Assembly (NCBI RefSeq): GCF_000025545.1
Contig: NC_013889.1
Span: 2,101,501-2,165,500, forward strand
Source of the DNA: Thioalkalivibrio sp. K90mix
Lineage (GTDB): Bacteria; Pseudomonadota; Gammaproteobacteria; Ectothiorhodospirales; Ectothiorhodospiraceae
Length of the DNA: 64,000 bases
Direction of reading: 5' to 3'
Shown: one piece after another, positions 1-8,412 of the stretch
Numbering within the stretch: position 1 is the stretch's first letter
Layout: the number at the start of each line of letters is the position of its first letter
Translations under genes and position numbers: made by a program
Notes under the pieces: model-generated
The model's input: only the letters and a program-made list of their open reading frames with translations
What the model was told of the DNA's origin: nothing
Databases searched by the model: none

Positions 1-1
1 C

Positions 2-988
2 ATCGCCCGCGAGAACCGCATGACCCTGCCGCAGCTGCGCCAGGCCCTGCTGCAGGACGGTGTCGACTTCAACGCCTTCCGCGAACAGATCCGCAACGAA
101 CTGACCGTCAACCAGCTGCAGCGCCGCCAGGTCGACAACCAGATTCGCGTCAGCGACCAGGAGATCGCGGATCTGATCGCCTCCGAGAGCGGCGCCATTG
201 ACCGCGGCGTGCGCTATCGCATCGCGCATATCCAGGTCTCCCTGCCGCGCGGCGCGGACTCCGGCCAGATCGCCACCGCCCGCGAGAAGGCCCGCGAACT
301 GCGCCAGCGGGTGCGCGAAGGCGAGGACTTTGCCAGCGTGGCAATCTCCGAATCCGACGCCCCGGATGCCCTGGAGGGCGGCGATCTCGGCTGGCGCACC
401 GCCGGCGAGATCCCCTCCGTATTCGCCCGCGAGGCTGTGCTGATGCGCACCGGCGAGATCAGTGACGTGCTGCGCTCGCCGAACGGCTTCCACATCATGA
501 AGCTCGTGGACCGCGAAGGGGGCGACCAGACCCGAGTCCGGCAGACGCAGGTACGCCACATCCTGATCAGCCCCGACCAGGTCCGCAGCGACGAAGAGGC
601 CCGCCGCCAGGCCGAGTCCCTGTATAACCGCATCCGCGAGGGCAGCGACTTCGAGGCCCTGGCACGCGCGAACTCCGACGACCCCGGCTCCGCCGCCCAG
701 GGCGGCCAGCTCGGCTGGATCAGCCCCGGCGAGCTGGTGCCGGAGTTCGAAGAGGCGATGAACGCCCTGCAGCCGGGCGAGATCAGCGAGCCGGTGGAGA
801 GCCAGTTTGGCTGGCACATCATCGAGGTCCTCGACCACCGCGAGGTCGACACCTCGCGCGAGCAGATCCGAGCCCGTGCCCGCGAGATCCTGCAAAACCG
901 CAAGCGCGAAGAAGAGATCGAGCTGTGGATGCGGCGTCTGCGCGACGAGGCCTATGTCGAGTACCGCGTTGACGGCTTCGGCTCCTGA
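2..988 (+). CDS. surA: Periplasmic chaperone / peptidyl-prolyl isomerase SurA (5' partial)
   Basis: SurA escorts unfolded outer-membrane proteins through the periplasm to the BAM complex. The reading frame is open from base 2, so the signal peptide and most of the N-terminal chaperone domain lie outside the window. What remains is the end of the SurA N-domain, then two parvulin (rotamase) domains, each with the typical start (RYRIAHIQVS and VRHILIS) and the GGDLGW / GGQLGW loop, and a C-terminal helix rich in Arg and Glu. It is followed at once by pdxA, whose start overlaps its 3' end, as in the enterobacterial surA-pdxA-ksgA-apaG-apaH cluster. The internal ATG at base 20 is not the real start. 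Identification is firm. Confidence 0.95.
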   Translation: MARENRMTLPQLRQALLQDGVDFNAFREQIRNELTVNQLQRRQVDNQIRVSDQEIADLIASESGAIDRGVRYRIAHIQVSLPRGADSGQIATAREKARELRQRVREGEDFASVAISESDAPDALEGGDLGWRTAGEIPSVFAREAVLMRTGEISDVLRSPNGFHIMKLVDREGGDQTRVRQTQVRHILISPDQVRSDEEARRQAESLYNRIREGSDFEALARANSDDPGSAAQGGQLGWISPGELVPEFEEAMNALQPGEISEPVESQFGWHIIEVLDHREVDTSREQIRARAREILQNRKREEEIELWMRRLRDEAYVEYRVDGFGS

Positions 989-2018
989 CGCCCGGACGCC
1001 GGGTGCAATCCCGCGTCTGGCACTGACCGCTGGCGAGCCGGCCGGGATCGGGCCGGATCTGCTGATTGCCCTGGCCCACGAGCCTGGCGGTGGCACCCAG
1101 CGCGTCGCCATCGGCGATCCGGATGTCCTTGAGCAACGGGCGCAGCAACTGGGCCAGTCGATCCACCTGATCCCCTTCGACCCCGCACGACCGCGCACCG
1201 CTACACCGCGCGGGACCCTGGAGATCATCGCGGTCCCAGCCGGCGGCCCCGTGCAAACGGGCACCCTCGACGCCCGGCACGCCGAAGGCGTGCTGGCGAT
1301 GCTCGCCGCCGCCGCCGATGGCTGTCTCGATGGCACCTTCGACGCGATGGTCACCGGCCCGGTGCACAAGGGCGTGATCAACCGTGCCGGCATCCCCTTC
1401 AGTGGTCATACCGAGTGGCTGGCCGAACGCGCCGGCGCGCCCATGCCCGTGATGATGCTGGCGACCGAATCCCTGCGGGTCGCACTGGTGACTACGCACC
1501 TGTCCCTGCGCGACGTCCCCGACGCAATCACACCGGAGCGCATCGAGGCGGTCACCCGCGTACTGCACCACGACCTCGCCGAGGACTTCGGGATCGAACG
1601 CCCGCGCATCGGCGTGTGCGGGCTGAACCCGCACGCCGGCGAAGACGGCGTGCTGGGGCTCGAGGAGATCGAGGTCATCACCCCGACGCTCGACCGCCTG
1701 CGCGCCGAGGGCCTGGACCTGCGCGGGCCGCTGCCCGCGGATACCGCATTCACCCCGCGCGCACTCGCCGAGTTCGACGCGGTACTGGCGATGTATCACG
1801 ACCAGGGACTCCCGGTGCTCAAGCACGCGGGATTCGGACATGCGGTCAATGTGACCCTGGGGCTGCCCTTCGTGCGCACCTCGGTCGACCACGGCACGGC
1901 CCTCGACCTGGCCGGCAGTGGTCGCGCGGAGGTCGGCAGCTTCCTCGCAGCCGAGGGCCTGGCCCGGGAACTGGCCCGCCATCGCCTTCAGGCACAGGCC
2001 GCGCACGTCCATGGGTGA
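954..2018 (+). CDS. pdxA: 4-hydroxythreonine-4-phosphate dehydrogenase PdxA
   Basis: PdxA oxidises 4-phosphohydroxy-L-threonine in the DXP-dependent pathway to pyridoxal 5'-phosphate, using NAD(P)+ and a divalent metal. The family start motif LALTAGEPAGIGPD, the segment SGHTEWLAER and TTHLSLRDVPDAI, and the C-terminal metal/substrate region YHDQGLPVLKH followed by SVDHGTALDLAG are all present. The ATG at 954 gives 354 residues, with GAGG just upstream; a TTG at 969 would give 349 residues and is equally possible. Either start lies inside the end of surA, so translation is probably coupled. The stop overlaps a GTG that could start rsmA. Confidence 0.95.
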   Translation: MSSTALTASAPDARTPGAIPRLALTAGEPAGIGPDLLIALAHEPGGGTQRVAIGDPDVLEQRAQQLGQSIHLIPFDPARPRTATPRGTLEIIAVPAGGPVQTGTLDARHAEGVLAMLAAAADGCLDGTFDAMVTGPVHKGVINRAGIPFSGHTEWLAERAGAPMPVMMLATESLRVALVTTHLSLRDVPDAITPERIEAVTRVLHHDLAEDFGIERPRIGVCGLNPHAGEDGVLGLEEIEVITPTLDRLRAEGLDLRGPLPADTAFTPRALAEFDAVLAMYHDQGLPVLKHAGFGHAVNVTLGLPFVRTSVDHGTALDLAGSGRAEVGSFLAAEGLARELARHRLQAQAAHVHG

Positions 2019-2026
2019 CGCCGCAA

Positions 2027-2818
2027 ATGGGTAGCGCGCTGCCGCCGATCCGCAAGCGGTTCGGCCAGAACTTCCTGCATGATCAGGCCGTGCTCGCACG
2101 CATCGTCGGCGCGATCGCCCCGCGCCCCGACGACCCGGTGCTGGAGATCGGCCCCGGCCGGGGGGCCCTGACCGGCGCCCTGCTGGAACGCCTGAATCGT
2201 CTGGTCGCGGTGGAGATCGACCGTGACCTGGTGGCCGGCCTGCGCGCCGCCTTTGCCCCGGAGCGACTGGAGCTCCATGTGGGCGACGCCCTGGATCTGG
2301 ACCTGGCCAGCCTTGGCCCGCCACCGGAGGGTGGCTGGCGGGTCGTGGGCAACCTGCCCTACAACATCTCGACCCCCCTGCTGTTCCACCTGCTCGACCA
2401 GATGGAGGCCGTCCGCGACATGCATTTCCTCCTGCAGCGCGAGGTGGTCGAGCGCATGACCGCCGTCCCCGGCAGCAAGACCTATGGCCGGCTGACGGTC
2501 ATGCTCGCGGCGCGCGCCCGGGCCCAGTCGCTGTTCGGGGTCCCCCCCGGTGCCTTCCACCCGCCGCCCAAGGTCCACTCCGCGGTCGTGCGCATCACGC
2601 CACTGGAGGCGCCGCTGGTGGACAGCGCGCTGTATCCGGTGTTTGCAAAGGTTGTGAACCAAGCCTTCTCCAGCCGCCGCAAGACGCTGCGGCGGGGGCT
2701 TTCCGGACTGGTGGATGCCGCCCGAATCGAGGCCGCGCAACTCGACCCCGGCGCCCGCCCGGAGACCGTGGACGTCCACGGCTTCGCGGCGCTGGCGCGG
2801 ATGGTCGCGCTCAGCTGA
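2027..2818 (+). CDS. rsmA: 16S rRNA A1518/A1519 N6-dimethyltransferase RsmA (KsgA)
   Basis: RsmA dimethylates two adjacent adenines in helix 45 of 16S rRNA late in 30S assembly, using S-adenosylmethionine. The 263-residue protein opens with the family signature RKRFGQNFLHD, then the SAM-binding motif VLEIGPGRGALT, the catalytic motif NLPYNIS and the C-terminal FSSRRKTLRRGL. I chose ATG 2027; a GTG at 2015 that overlaps the pdxA stop as GTGA would add four residues and would suggest translational coupling. In most relatives apaG follows directly; here glk lies between. Confidence 0.96.
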   Translation: MGSALPPIRKRFGQNFLHDQAVLARIVGAIAPRPDDPVLEIGPGRGALTGALLERLNRLVAVEIDRDLVAGLRAAFAPERLELHVGDALDLDLASLGPPPEGGWRVVGNLPYNISTPLLFHLLDQMEAVRDMHFLLQREVVERMTAVPGSKTYGRLTVMLAARARAQSLFGVPPGAFHPPPKVHSAVVRITPLEAPLVDSALYPVFAKVVNQAFSSRRKTLRRGLSGLVDAARIEAAQLDPGARPETVDVHGFAALARMVALS

Positions 2819-2858
2819 CCGGCCCCGCCAGCGGGCCGCGATCCGCTATGATGAGTCC

Positions 2859-3845
2859 ATGGACTTCATCGTGGCCGACATCGGAGGGACCCGCACCCGG
2901 GTCGCACGCGCCCGCCACAGCGGCACGCACTGGTCGCTGCATGATATCCACCGCTATCCCAGCCGCGGCTTCCCGGATCTGGAGCAAATCCTCGAGACCT
3001 GGCGCAACGAGGTCGGACCGGCCGAGCCGCTGGCGGCTGCCGGTCTGGCCCTGGCTGGCCCCGTGCAGGACGGTCGGGCCCGCGCGACCAATCTCGACTG
3101 GCCCGAACTGGATGCGCGCGCACTCGAGCAGACACTGGGCATCCCGGTCGCCCTGATCAACGATTTCGCCGCTGTCGGCGCCTGCCTGGATGCCCTGGAA
3201 CCCGGAGACCGGATCACCCTGCAGAACGCAGCGGCCGATCCGGAGGGTTTGCGCCTGGTGGTCGGGGCCGGGACCGGTCTCGGGACCTGCCTGGTCGGCC
3301 CGTCCCAGCAGCTCGCCATCCATCCCGGCGAAGGGGGGCACGCACGCTTTTCCCCGGCCGACGCAGACGAGGCGGCGCTCGCGGCGTTCGTCAGCGCCGA
3401 GGAAGGGCTTTGTACCCGCGAGCACCTGCTCAGCGGTCGCGGCATTGCGCGCATCGCACGCTTCGAGCTGACACGCCGGGACGATGCCGCGCTGGCACGG
3501 GCCCTGGCCGCTGCCGATCCGGCCGCCGCCATCAGTGACCTGGCCGATGCCGGGCACGCGGTAGCCCTCGCGGTGGTCCAGCGTTTCGTGACGATCTATG
3601 CGGGACAACTGGCCGACATGGCCCTGACCGCCCTGCCCACCGGCGGGCTGTACCTGGCCGGCGGGATCGCCCCGCGCTGGGCTGATTACTTCCAGGACAC
3701 GGCATTTCTGCGGGCCCTGCATAATCGCCCACCGATGACCCACTTGCTTGAGCGAATGCCCGTGTCCCTTATCATGCACCCTGAACCCGGCCTGCTGGGC
3801 GCTGCCGTCAGCGCCTGGTTCCAGACAGGAGCTGCAACCGAATGA
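2859..3845 (+). CDS. glk: Glucokinase
   Basis: Phosphorylates glucose to glucose 6-phosphate with ATP. The 328-residue protein matches the bacterial Glk family (Pfam glucokinase): phosphate-binding DIGGTRTRVARA at residues 7-18, the catalytic-base region LINDFAAVG, the adenosine-binding VVGAGTGLGT and the GEGGHARF motif. A longer reading frame exists upstream, but it runs through the end of rsmA; ATG 2859 gives the normal Glk N-terminus. The stop overlaps the apaG start as ATGA, so glk is built into the rsmA-apaG-apaH unit. In an autotroph its role would be glycogen- or sucrose-derived glucose use, which is inference. Confidence 0.93.
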   Translation: MDFIVADIGGTRTRVARARHSGTHWSLHDIHRYPSRGFPDLEQILETWRNEVGPAEPLAAAGLALAGPVQDGRARATNLDWPELDARALEQTLGIPVALINDFAAVGACLDALEPGDRITLQNAAADPEGLRLVVGAGTGLGTCLVGPSQQLAIHPGEGGHARFSPADADEAALAAFVSAEEGLCTREHLLSGRGIARIARFELTRRDDAALARALAAADPAAAISDLADAGHAVALAVVQRFVTIYAGQLADMALTALPTGGLYLAGGIAPRWADYFQDTAFLRALHNRPPMTHLLERMPVSLIMHPEPGLLGAAVSAWFQTGAATE

Positions 3846-4234
3846 ATTCGCCCCGCGAAACCGAAGAACACGCCATCGAGATCGAGGTCGCCACGGCCTA
3901 TGTCGAGGACCAGTCGGAGCCCGATGACGACCGCTACGTGTTCGCCTACCACATCACGATCCGCAACTCCGGTGCGCTGACCGTGCAACTGCTGAACCGC
4001 CACTGGATCATCCGCGATGGCCGCGACCAGACGCAGGAGGTGCGCGGCGAAGGCGTAGTGGGCGAGCAGCCACGCATCGAGCCCGGTGACAGCTTCGAGT
4101 ACACCAGCGGCACGGTGATCGAGACGCCGGTCGGCACCATGGAGGGCAGCTACGGCATGCAGGACGAACGCGGCAACACCTTCGAGGCGCCGATCCCGCC
4201 CTTCACCCTCTCCGTACCCCGCACGCTGCACTAG
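3842..4234 (+). CDS. apaG: ApaG domain protein
   Basis: A 130-residue protein made of the single ApaG (DUF525) domain, an immunoglobulin-like beta fold. Typical family features are visible: the early YVEDQSEPDDDRYVFAYHI region, LLNRHWIIRDG, the glycine-rich VVGEQPRIEPGDSFEYTSG and a final PPFTLSVP. In enterobacteria apaG is linked with cobalt/magnesium resistance, but the biochemical role is not settled. The start overlaps the glk stop by four bases (ATGA) and apaH follows after 10 bases, so the three genes are probably cotranscribed. Confidence 0.95.
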   Translation: MNSPRETEEHAIEIEVATAYVEDQSEPDDDRYVFAYHITIRNSGALTVQLLNRHWIIRDGRDQTQEVRGEGVVGEQPRIEPGDSFEYTSGTVIETPVGTMEGSYGMQDERGNTFEAPIPPFTLSVPRTLH

Positions 4235-4244
4235 GCCAGTCGCT

Positions 4245-5072
4245 ATGGCCCTTTACGCCGTCGGCGACCTCCAGGGCTGCCTGGATCCGCTAAAACACCT
4301 GCTGGAGCAGGTCCGTTTCGACCCCACCACGGACCACCTGTGGCTGGTGGGCGACCTGGTCAACCGCGGGCCGGCCTCGCTTGGCTGCCTGCGCTACGTA
4401 CGCGCCCTGGGCGTTGCCGCGACTACCGTGCTGGGCAATCACGACCTGCATCTGCTGGCCTCCGCCGAGGGTGTACGCACCCCCGGCAACAAGGACACCC
4501 TGCGCCCCGTGCTGGACGCCCCGGATGCCGCCGAGCTGCTGGAGTGGCTGGCACAGCGCCCCCTGTTGCACACCGATCCCGCGGCTGGCTGGACCCTGGT
4601 GCATGCCGGCATCCCGCCCGACTGGGATCTCGAAACCGCGCAGACCGAAGCCCGGCGGGTGGAGGCCGAGCTGCGCGACCCCGCGCGACGCCATGCCCTG
4701 TTCGAGGTGATGTACGGCGACGAGCCCACCCACTGGGACCCGGAGTTGGCCGGGTATGATCGCCTGCGCTACACGATCAACGCCTTTACCCGCATGCGCT
4801 ACCTGATGCCCGATGGCGGTCTGGAATTCGCGGGAAACGGGCCACCGGAAGACGCCCCGGACACCCTGACGCCGTGGTTTGCCTGGCCGGGCCGCCCGAG
4901 CAGAGGCTTGCCCCTGGTATTCGGTCACTGGGCCGCCCTCGGACACCGCCGAGGACCCGACTGGCTGTCACTGGACAGCGGCTGTGTCTGGGGCCGAGAG
5001 ATGACGATCGCGCGCCTCGACGAGACCCGCGACCCCTATCAGATACGTACCTGGCGGGCAGCGTGCGGCTAG
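4245..5072 (+). CDS. apaH: Symmetrical bis(5'-nucleosyl)-tetraphosphatase ApaH
   Basis: Hydrolyses diadenosine tetraphosphate (Ap4A) and related alarmones to two ADP; it also removes Np4 caps from RNA in E. coli. The 275-residue protein is a calcineurin-type metallophosphatase: YAVGDLQGC (metal ligands), VGDLVNRGP, GNHDLHLL and VHAGIPPDWD occur in the expected order. Length equals the family norm. Last gene of the surA-to-apaH run; it converges with pmbA on the other strand, separated by only about 20 bases with no obvious terminator. Confidence 0.96.
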   Translation: MALYAVGDLQGCLDPLKHLLEQVRFDPTTDHLWLVGDLVNRGPASLGCLRYVRALGVAATTVLGNHDLHLLASAEGVRTPGNKDTLRPVLDAPDAAELLEWLAQRPLLHTDPAAGWTLVHAGIPPDWDLETAQTEARRVEAELRDPARRHALFEVMYGDEPTHWDPELAGYDRLRYTINAFTRMRYLMPDGGLEFAGNGPPEDAPDTLTPWFAWPGRPSRGLPLVFGHWAALGHRRGPDWLSLDSGCVWGREMTIARLDETRDPYQIRTWRAACG

Positions 5073-5091
5073 GAAGAAGGCTCCCAGGAGC

Positions 5092-6465
5092 TCATTCGCC
5101 GGCGACGGTCATCGATTCGACCAGGATCGAGCCGGTGTGGATGTTGCCCCGGCGGTCGACGTCGGTCCCCACCGCGACGATGCGCTGGTAGATGTCCTTG
5201 AGATTACCGGCGATGGTGATCTCTTCCACGGGGTACTGGATCTCGCCATTCTCCACCCAGAAGCCGGCGGCCCCCCGCGAGTAGTCGCCGGTGACCGCAT
5301 TCACGCCCTGGCCGATCAGTTCGGTCACCAGAAAGCCCGTGCCCATCTCGGCCAGCAGGGCGGCAAAGTCCCGCTCGCCCGGCTTCACGGTCACGTTGCG
5401 CGCGCCGCCTGCGTTGCCGGTGCTCTCCAGCCCCAGGCGCCGGGCGGCATAGCTGTCCAGGGTATAGCTTTGCAGTACGCCGTCAGCCACCAGGGGCCGG
5501 TTGCGCGTGCGCACGCCCTCGCCGTCGAACGGGGCACTGCCGAGCGCGCGCGGTGTCAGCGGGCGTTCCTCGATCTGCATCCAGTCGGGGAACACGGACT
5601 CCCCGACCGCATTCAGCAGGAACGAGCTGTGGCGATACTGTGCGGGGCCGGAGATCGCGCGGGTAAAGCTTCCGATCAGCGTGCGCGCCATCTCCGGGGC
5701 AAACAGCACCGGGCAGCTGCGCGTGGAGAGTTTGCGCCCGCCCAGTCGCCGCACGGTGCGCTCGGCGGCCTGACGCCCGATGGCCTCACAGGCGTCGAGG
5801 TCCGCCGCGTGGCGGGCCACGGTGTAGGCATAATCACGCTGCATGCCGGCATCGTCGCGCGCCACCAGGGCACAGGACATCGAGTGACGCGTGCTGCGAT
5901 ACCCGCCCATGAAGCCCTGCGAGTCGCCGAGAAAAGCGATCGCACGGCGGGTGCTGACGCTCGCGCCTTCGGAATTCTCGATCCGCGAATCGGCGGCAAA
6001 GCCCGCGGCCTCGATCGCACGCGCGAGTTCGGTCGCCTGTTCTGCATCGCAGTCCCAGGGGTGATCCAGGTCCAGGTCATCCCACTCCCCGGCCTTGAGC
6101 GCGGGATCGGGCATCCCGGCATGGGGGTCCGGCTCGGTGTAGCGTGCGATGCGGCAGGCGGCTTCGACCGTATCCAGCAGGGCCTGCTCGCCGAAATCGG
6201 TGGTCGAGGCGGCCCCCTTCGACTGGCCGAAATAGGCAATCAGCGACAGACTCTGGTCGCGCTCGTATTCCAGCGTCTCGATCTCGCCCTTGCGCACGGA
6301 GAGTTCCAGCCCGACGCTGTGGCTGACCACCGCCTGCACATCCGAAGCCCCCTGCGCACGGGCCGCGTCCAGGGTCCGCTGGACGCGATCCTGCAGGGAG
6401 TCGGCGGAATGGGACAGGGCCTGGATCTCGAGATCCGGCGCCATGCGTTCGGGGGATGTGCTCAT
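5092..6465 (-). CDS. pmbA: Metalloprotease PmbA/TldE
   Basis: PmbA (TldE) forms a heterodimer with TldD, a zinc protease that trims unfolded peptides and matures microcin-type peptides; PmbA itself lacks the HExxxH site. The 457-residue protein shows the family pattern: an N-terminal domain with LELSVRKGEIETLEYER and the C-terminal block SCPVLFAPEMARTLIGSF, EGVRTRNRPLVADGVL and AVTGDYSRGAAGFWVENGEI. Its partner tldD lies upstream on the same strand, with one small gene between. The first ATG was kept; a second Met at residue 8 is possible. Confidence 0.95.
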   Translation of the reverse strand: MSTSPERMAPDLEIQALSHSADSLQDRVQRTLDAARAQGASDVQAVVSHSVGLELSVRKGEIETLEYERDQSLSLIAYFGQSKGAASTTDFGEQALLDTVEAACRIARYTEPDPHAGMPDPALKAGEWDDLDLDHPWDCDAEQATELARAIEAAGFAADSRIENSEGASVSTRRAIAFLGDSQGFMGGYRSTRHSMSCALVARDDAGMQRDYAYTVARHAADLDACEAIGRQAAERTVRRLGGRKLSTRSCPVLFAPEMARTLIGSFTRAISGPAQYRHSSFLLNAVGESVFPDWMQIEERPLTPRALGSAPFDGEGVRTRNRPLVADGVLQSYTLDSYAARRLGLESTGNAGGARNVTVKPGERDFAALLAEMGTGFLVTELIGQGVNAVTGDYSRGAAGFWVENGEIQYPVEEITIAGNLKDIYQRIVAVGTDVDRRGNIHTGSILVESMTVAGE

Positions 6466-6499
6466 ACAGACGTCCGTTTGCGTTCAGATCAACAGGATC

Positions 6500-6526
6500 G
6501 GCGGGCCGGGTTCATTCCGGCCCGCC
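6500..6526 (-). terminator. GC-rich hairpin, probable terminator after the small gene at 6552-6815
   Basis: A perfect 10-bp stem (GGCGGGCCGG at 6500-6509 with CCGGCCCGCC at 6517-6526) and a 7-base loop lies between the stop of the small minus-strand gene and the pmbA start. There is no long T tract on either strand, so it may act as a pause or processing site that sets pmbA apart, and not as a full terminator. Confidence 0.5.
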
Positions 6527-6551
6527 TTGGTGCGTCATGCCCTGCGAGACT

Positions 6552-6815
6552 TCAGGAGGGGCGTCCCGTGTGCTTGTGCACGGCGCCAACGTTGCCCCAG
6601 CGCTCCAGGTCCTCGACGTGCACGCCGACCCAGTAGAGCTTGCCGACGCTGTCACGGGTCCAGCCACCGACCAGTTCCTGGCCCTCGCCCAGCTCGACGT
6701 GATCGGCGAAATGCTCGGCCCGTTCGCGGTCGCGGAAGACATGCCACTGCACGATCTTGTCGTGGCCATGACCCTCCGGCAGGGAATGTTCCTGATCCAG
6801 AAAATCCAGCTTCAT
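6552..6815 (-). CDS. Small conserved-looking protein between tldD and pmbA, function unknown
   Basis: An 87-residue soluble protein with no membrane segment or signal peptide and many acidic residues and histidines. A strong Shine-Dalgarno (AAGGAGG) stands five bases before the ATG, which is the main reason to accept it as a real gene. The sequence (for example IVQWHVFRDRERAEHFADHV and ELVGGWTRDSVGKLYWVG) looks like a compact alpha/beta fold, but I do not recognise a family. It sits 46 bases after tldD on the same strand and before pmbA, so it is likely cotranscribed with tldD. No function is assigned. Confidence 0.75.
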   Translation of the reverse strand: MKLDFLDQEHSLPEGHGHDKIVQWHVFRDRERAEHFADHVELGEGQELVGGWTRDSVGKLYWVGVHVEDLERWGNVGAVHKHTGRPS

Positions 6816-6861
6816 CTAAGCCTCCTTGTCGCTGCTCGTCCGCGGGCACTCCGGGCCGGCG

Positions 6862-8304
6862 TCAGGCCGCCTGGGTGCCCCCCACGGTCATGCCGTCGAT
6901 ACGCAGGGTGGGCTGCCCCACGCCTACCGGCACGCCTTGCCCTTCCTTGCCACAGGTCCCCACGCCGGGGTCCAGGCGCATGTCATTGCCCACCATCGAG
7001 ACGCGGGTCAGCACGTCCGGGCCGTTGCCGATCAGGGTCGCGCCCTTGACCGGATAGGTCACCTTGCCCTTTTCGACGCGATAGGCCTCGGAGGCGGAGA
7101 AGACAAACTTGCCGGACGTGATGTCCACCTGCCCGCCGCCGAAGTTGACCGCATACAGGCCGTCCTCCACCGAGGCGAGGATCTCCTCCGGGTCGGCCTC
7201 GCCCGCCAGCATGTAGGTATTGGTCATGCGCGGCATCGGCAGATGGGCGTAGGACTCGCGCCGGCCGTTGCCGGTCGACTGGACGCCCGTCAGCCGGGCG
7301 TTCATCTCGTCCTGCATGTAGCCGCGCAGGATGCCGTCCTCGATCAGCACGGTCTGCTGCGTCGCAGTGCCCTCGTCGTCCACATTCAGCGAACCGCGAC
7401 GCCCTTCCAGCGTGCCGTCGTCAACGATGGTGATGCCCTTTGCGGCCACCCGCTCGCCGATACGCCCGGAGAAGGCCGAGGTCCCCTTGCGGTTGAAATC
7501 GCCCTCCAGGCCGTGGCCAATCGCCTCGTGCAGCAGCACACCGGGCCAGCCGGGCCCCAGCACGACCTTCATCGTACCGGCCGGCGCATCGCGCGCCTCC
7601 AGGTTCACCAGGGCCTGGCGCACCGCCTCGCGGGCGTAGCCGGCCGCGCGATCGTTCTCGAGGAAGTAGCGATAACCGAAGCGGCCACCGCCCCCGGAGG
7701 TGCCGGATTCGCGACGATCGCCCTGCTGGGCGATCACCTGAACACTCAGGCGGACCAGCGGGCGCACATCCGTGGTCAGCTCGCCACGGGCGTTCAGCAC
7801 GAGGACCACCTCGTGTACCCCGGCGAGGGAGCACATCACCTGGGTCACGCGCGGGTCGGCGGCACGAGCCGCGGCGTCCACTTCCTTGAGCAGGTCGATC
7901 TTGGACTGCTCGTCCAGCGAGTCCATCGGATTCTCGGGGGCATACAGCGCCGGACGCGTGGGCATGCGACTCGCGACCGCGACCCGCCCGCTCTGGCCCG
8001 CATCGGCGATGCTGCGGGCGGTCCGGGCCGCATCCAGGAGTGCCGGCATCGCGATGTCGTCGGAATAGGCAAACCCGGTCTGTTCGCCGCGCACCACGCG
8101 TATGCCCACCCCGCGCTCGATATTGAAGCTGGCCGACTTGACGATGCCGTCCTCCAGCGACCAGCCCTCCTGGCAGGCAAACTGGAAGTAGCAGTCGCCC
8201 CCGTCCACGCCGCGGCCAAAGGTTGTGCCCAGCAGGGTGGTCAGCTCATGGTCGCCCAGGCCGGCCGGGTCGAGCAGGGTTTGTTGGGCAAGGCTGTCGA
8301 TCAT
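6862..8304 (-). CDS. tldD: Metalloprotease TldD
   Basis: The catalytic subunit of the TldD/TldE zinc protease. The 480-residue protein carries the family active site [12 protein letters not shown], with zinc ligands His259 and His264 and catalytic Glu260. Further family landmarks are [30 protein letters not shown] and a C-terminal [15 protein letters not shown] region ending in [15 protein letters not shown]. An AGGA ribosome-binding site precedes the ATG. The nit gene is upstream on the same strand and pmbA downstream; in many gammaproteobacteria yhdP, nit and tldD form one unit, as here. Confidence 0.97.
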   Translation of the reverse strand: MIDSLAQQTLLDPAGLGDHELTTLLGTTFGRGVDGGDCYFQFACQEGWSLEDGIVKSASFNIERGVGIRVVRGEQTGFAYSDDIAMPALLDAARTARSIADAGQSGRVAVASRMPTRPALYAPENPMDSLDEQSKIDLLKEVDAAARAADPRVTQVMCSLAGVHEVVLVLNARGELTTDVRPLVRLSVQVIAQQGDRRESGTSGGGGRFGYRYFLENDRAAGYAREAVRQALVNLEARDAPAGTMKVVLGPGWPGVLLHEAIGHGLEGDFNRKGTSAFSGRIGERVAAKGITIVDDGTLEGRRGSLNVDDEGTATQQTVLIEDGILRGYMQDEMNARLTGVQSTGNGRRESYAHLPMPRMTNTYMLAGEADPEEILASVEDGLYAVNFGGGQVDITSGKFVFSASEAYRVEKGKVTYPVKGATLIGNGPDVLTRVSMVGNDMRLDPGVGTCGKEGQGVPVGVGQPTLRIDGMTVGGTQAA

Positions 8305-8356
8305 GGAATCCTCGTAATTCAGGAAGGCGTCGTATCCAGTATGGAGCTTGGGGCCC

Positions 8357-8379
8357 GCGCCGGGCTTTCAAGCCCGCGC
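8357..8379 (-). terminator. Hairpin between nit and tldD, weak terminator candidate
   Basis: GCGCcGGGCTT and AAGCCCGCGC pair with a TC loop and one bulged base. No T tract follows on the minus strand, so full termination is doubtful; it could attenuate read-through from nit into tldD. Confidence 0.3.
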
Positions 8380-8412
8380 GCCACGCGGTTATGCCCGTCC
8401 CGGAAGGGCGAG

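Noticed and set aside
819-2324. 501-codon open frame on the minus strand across pdxA and rsmA
   Set aside because: It is antisense to two well-identified genes; high GC leaves few stops in such frames. The translation is rich in Arg, Gly and Pro without any domain.
5137-6636. 499-codon plus-strand frame opposite pmbA
   Set aside because: Antisense to pmbA, with no family features and no ribosome-binding site.
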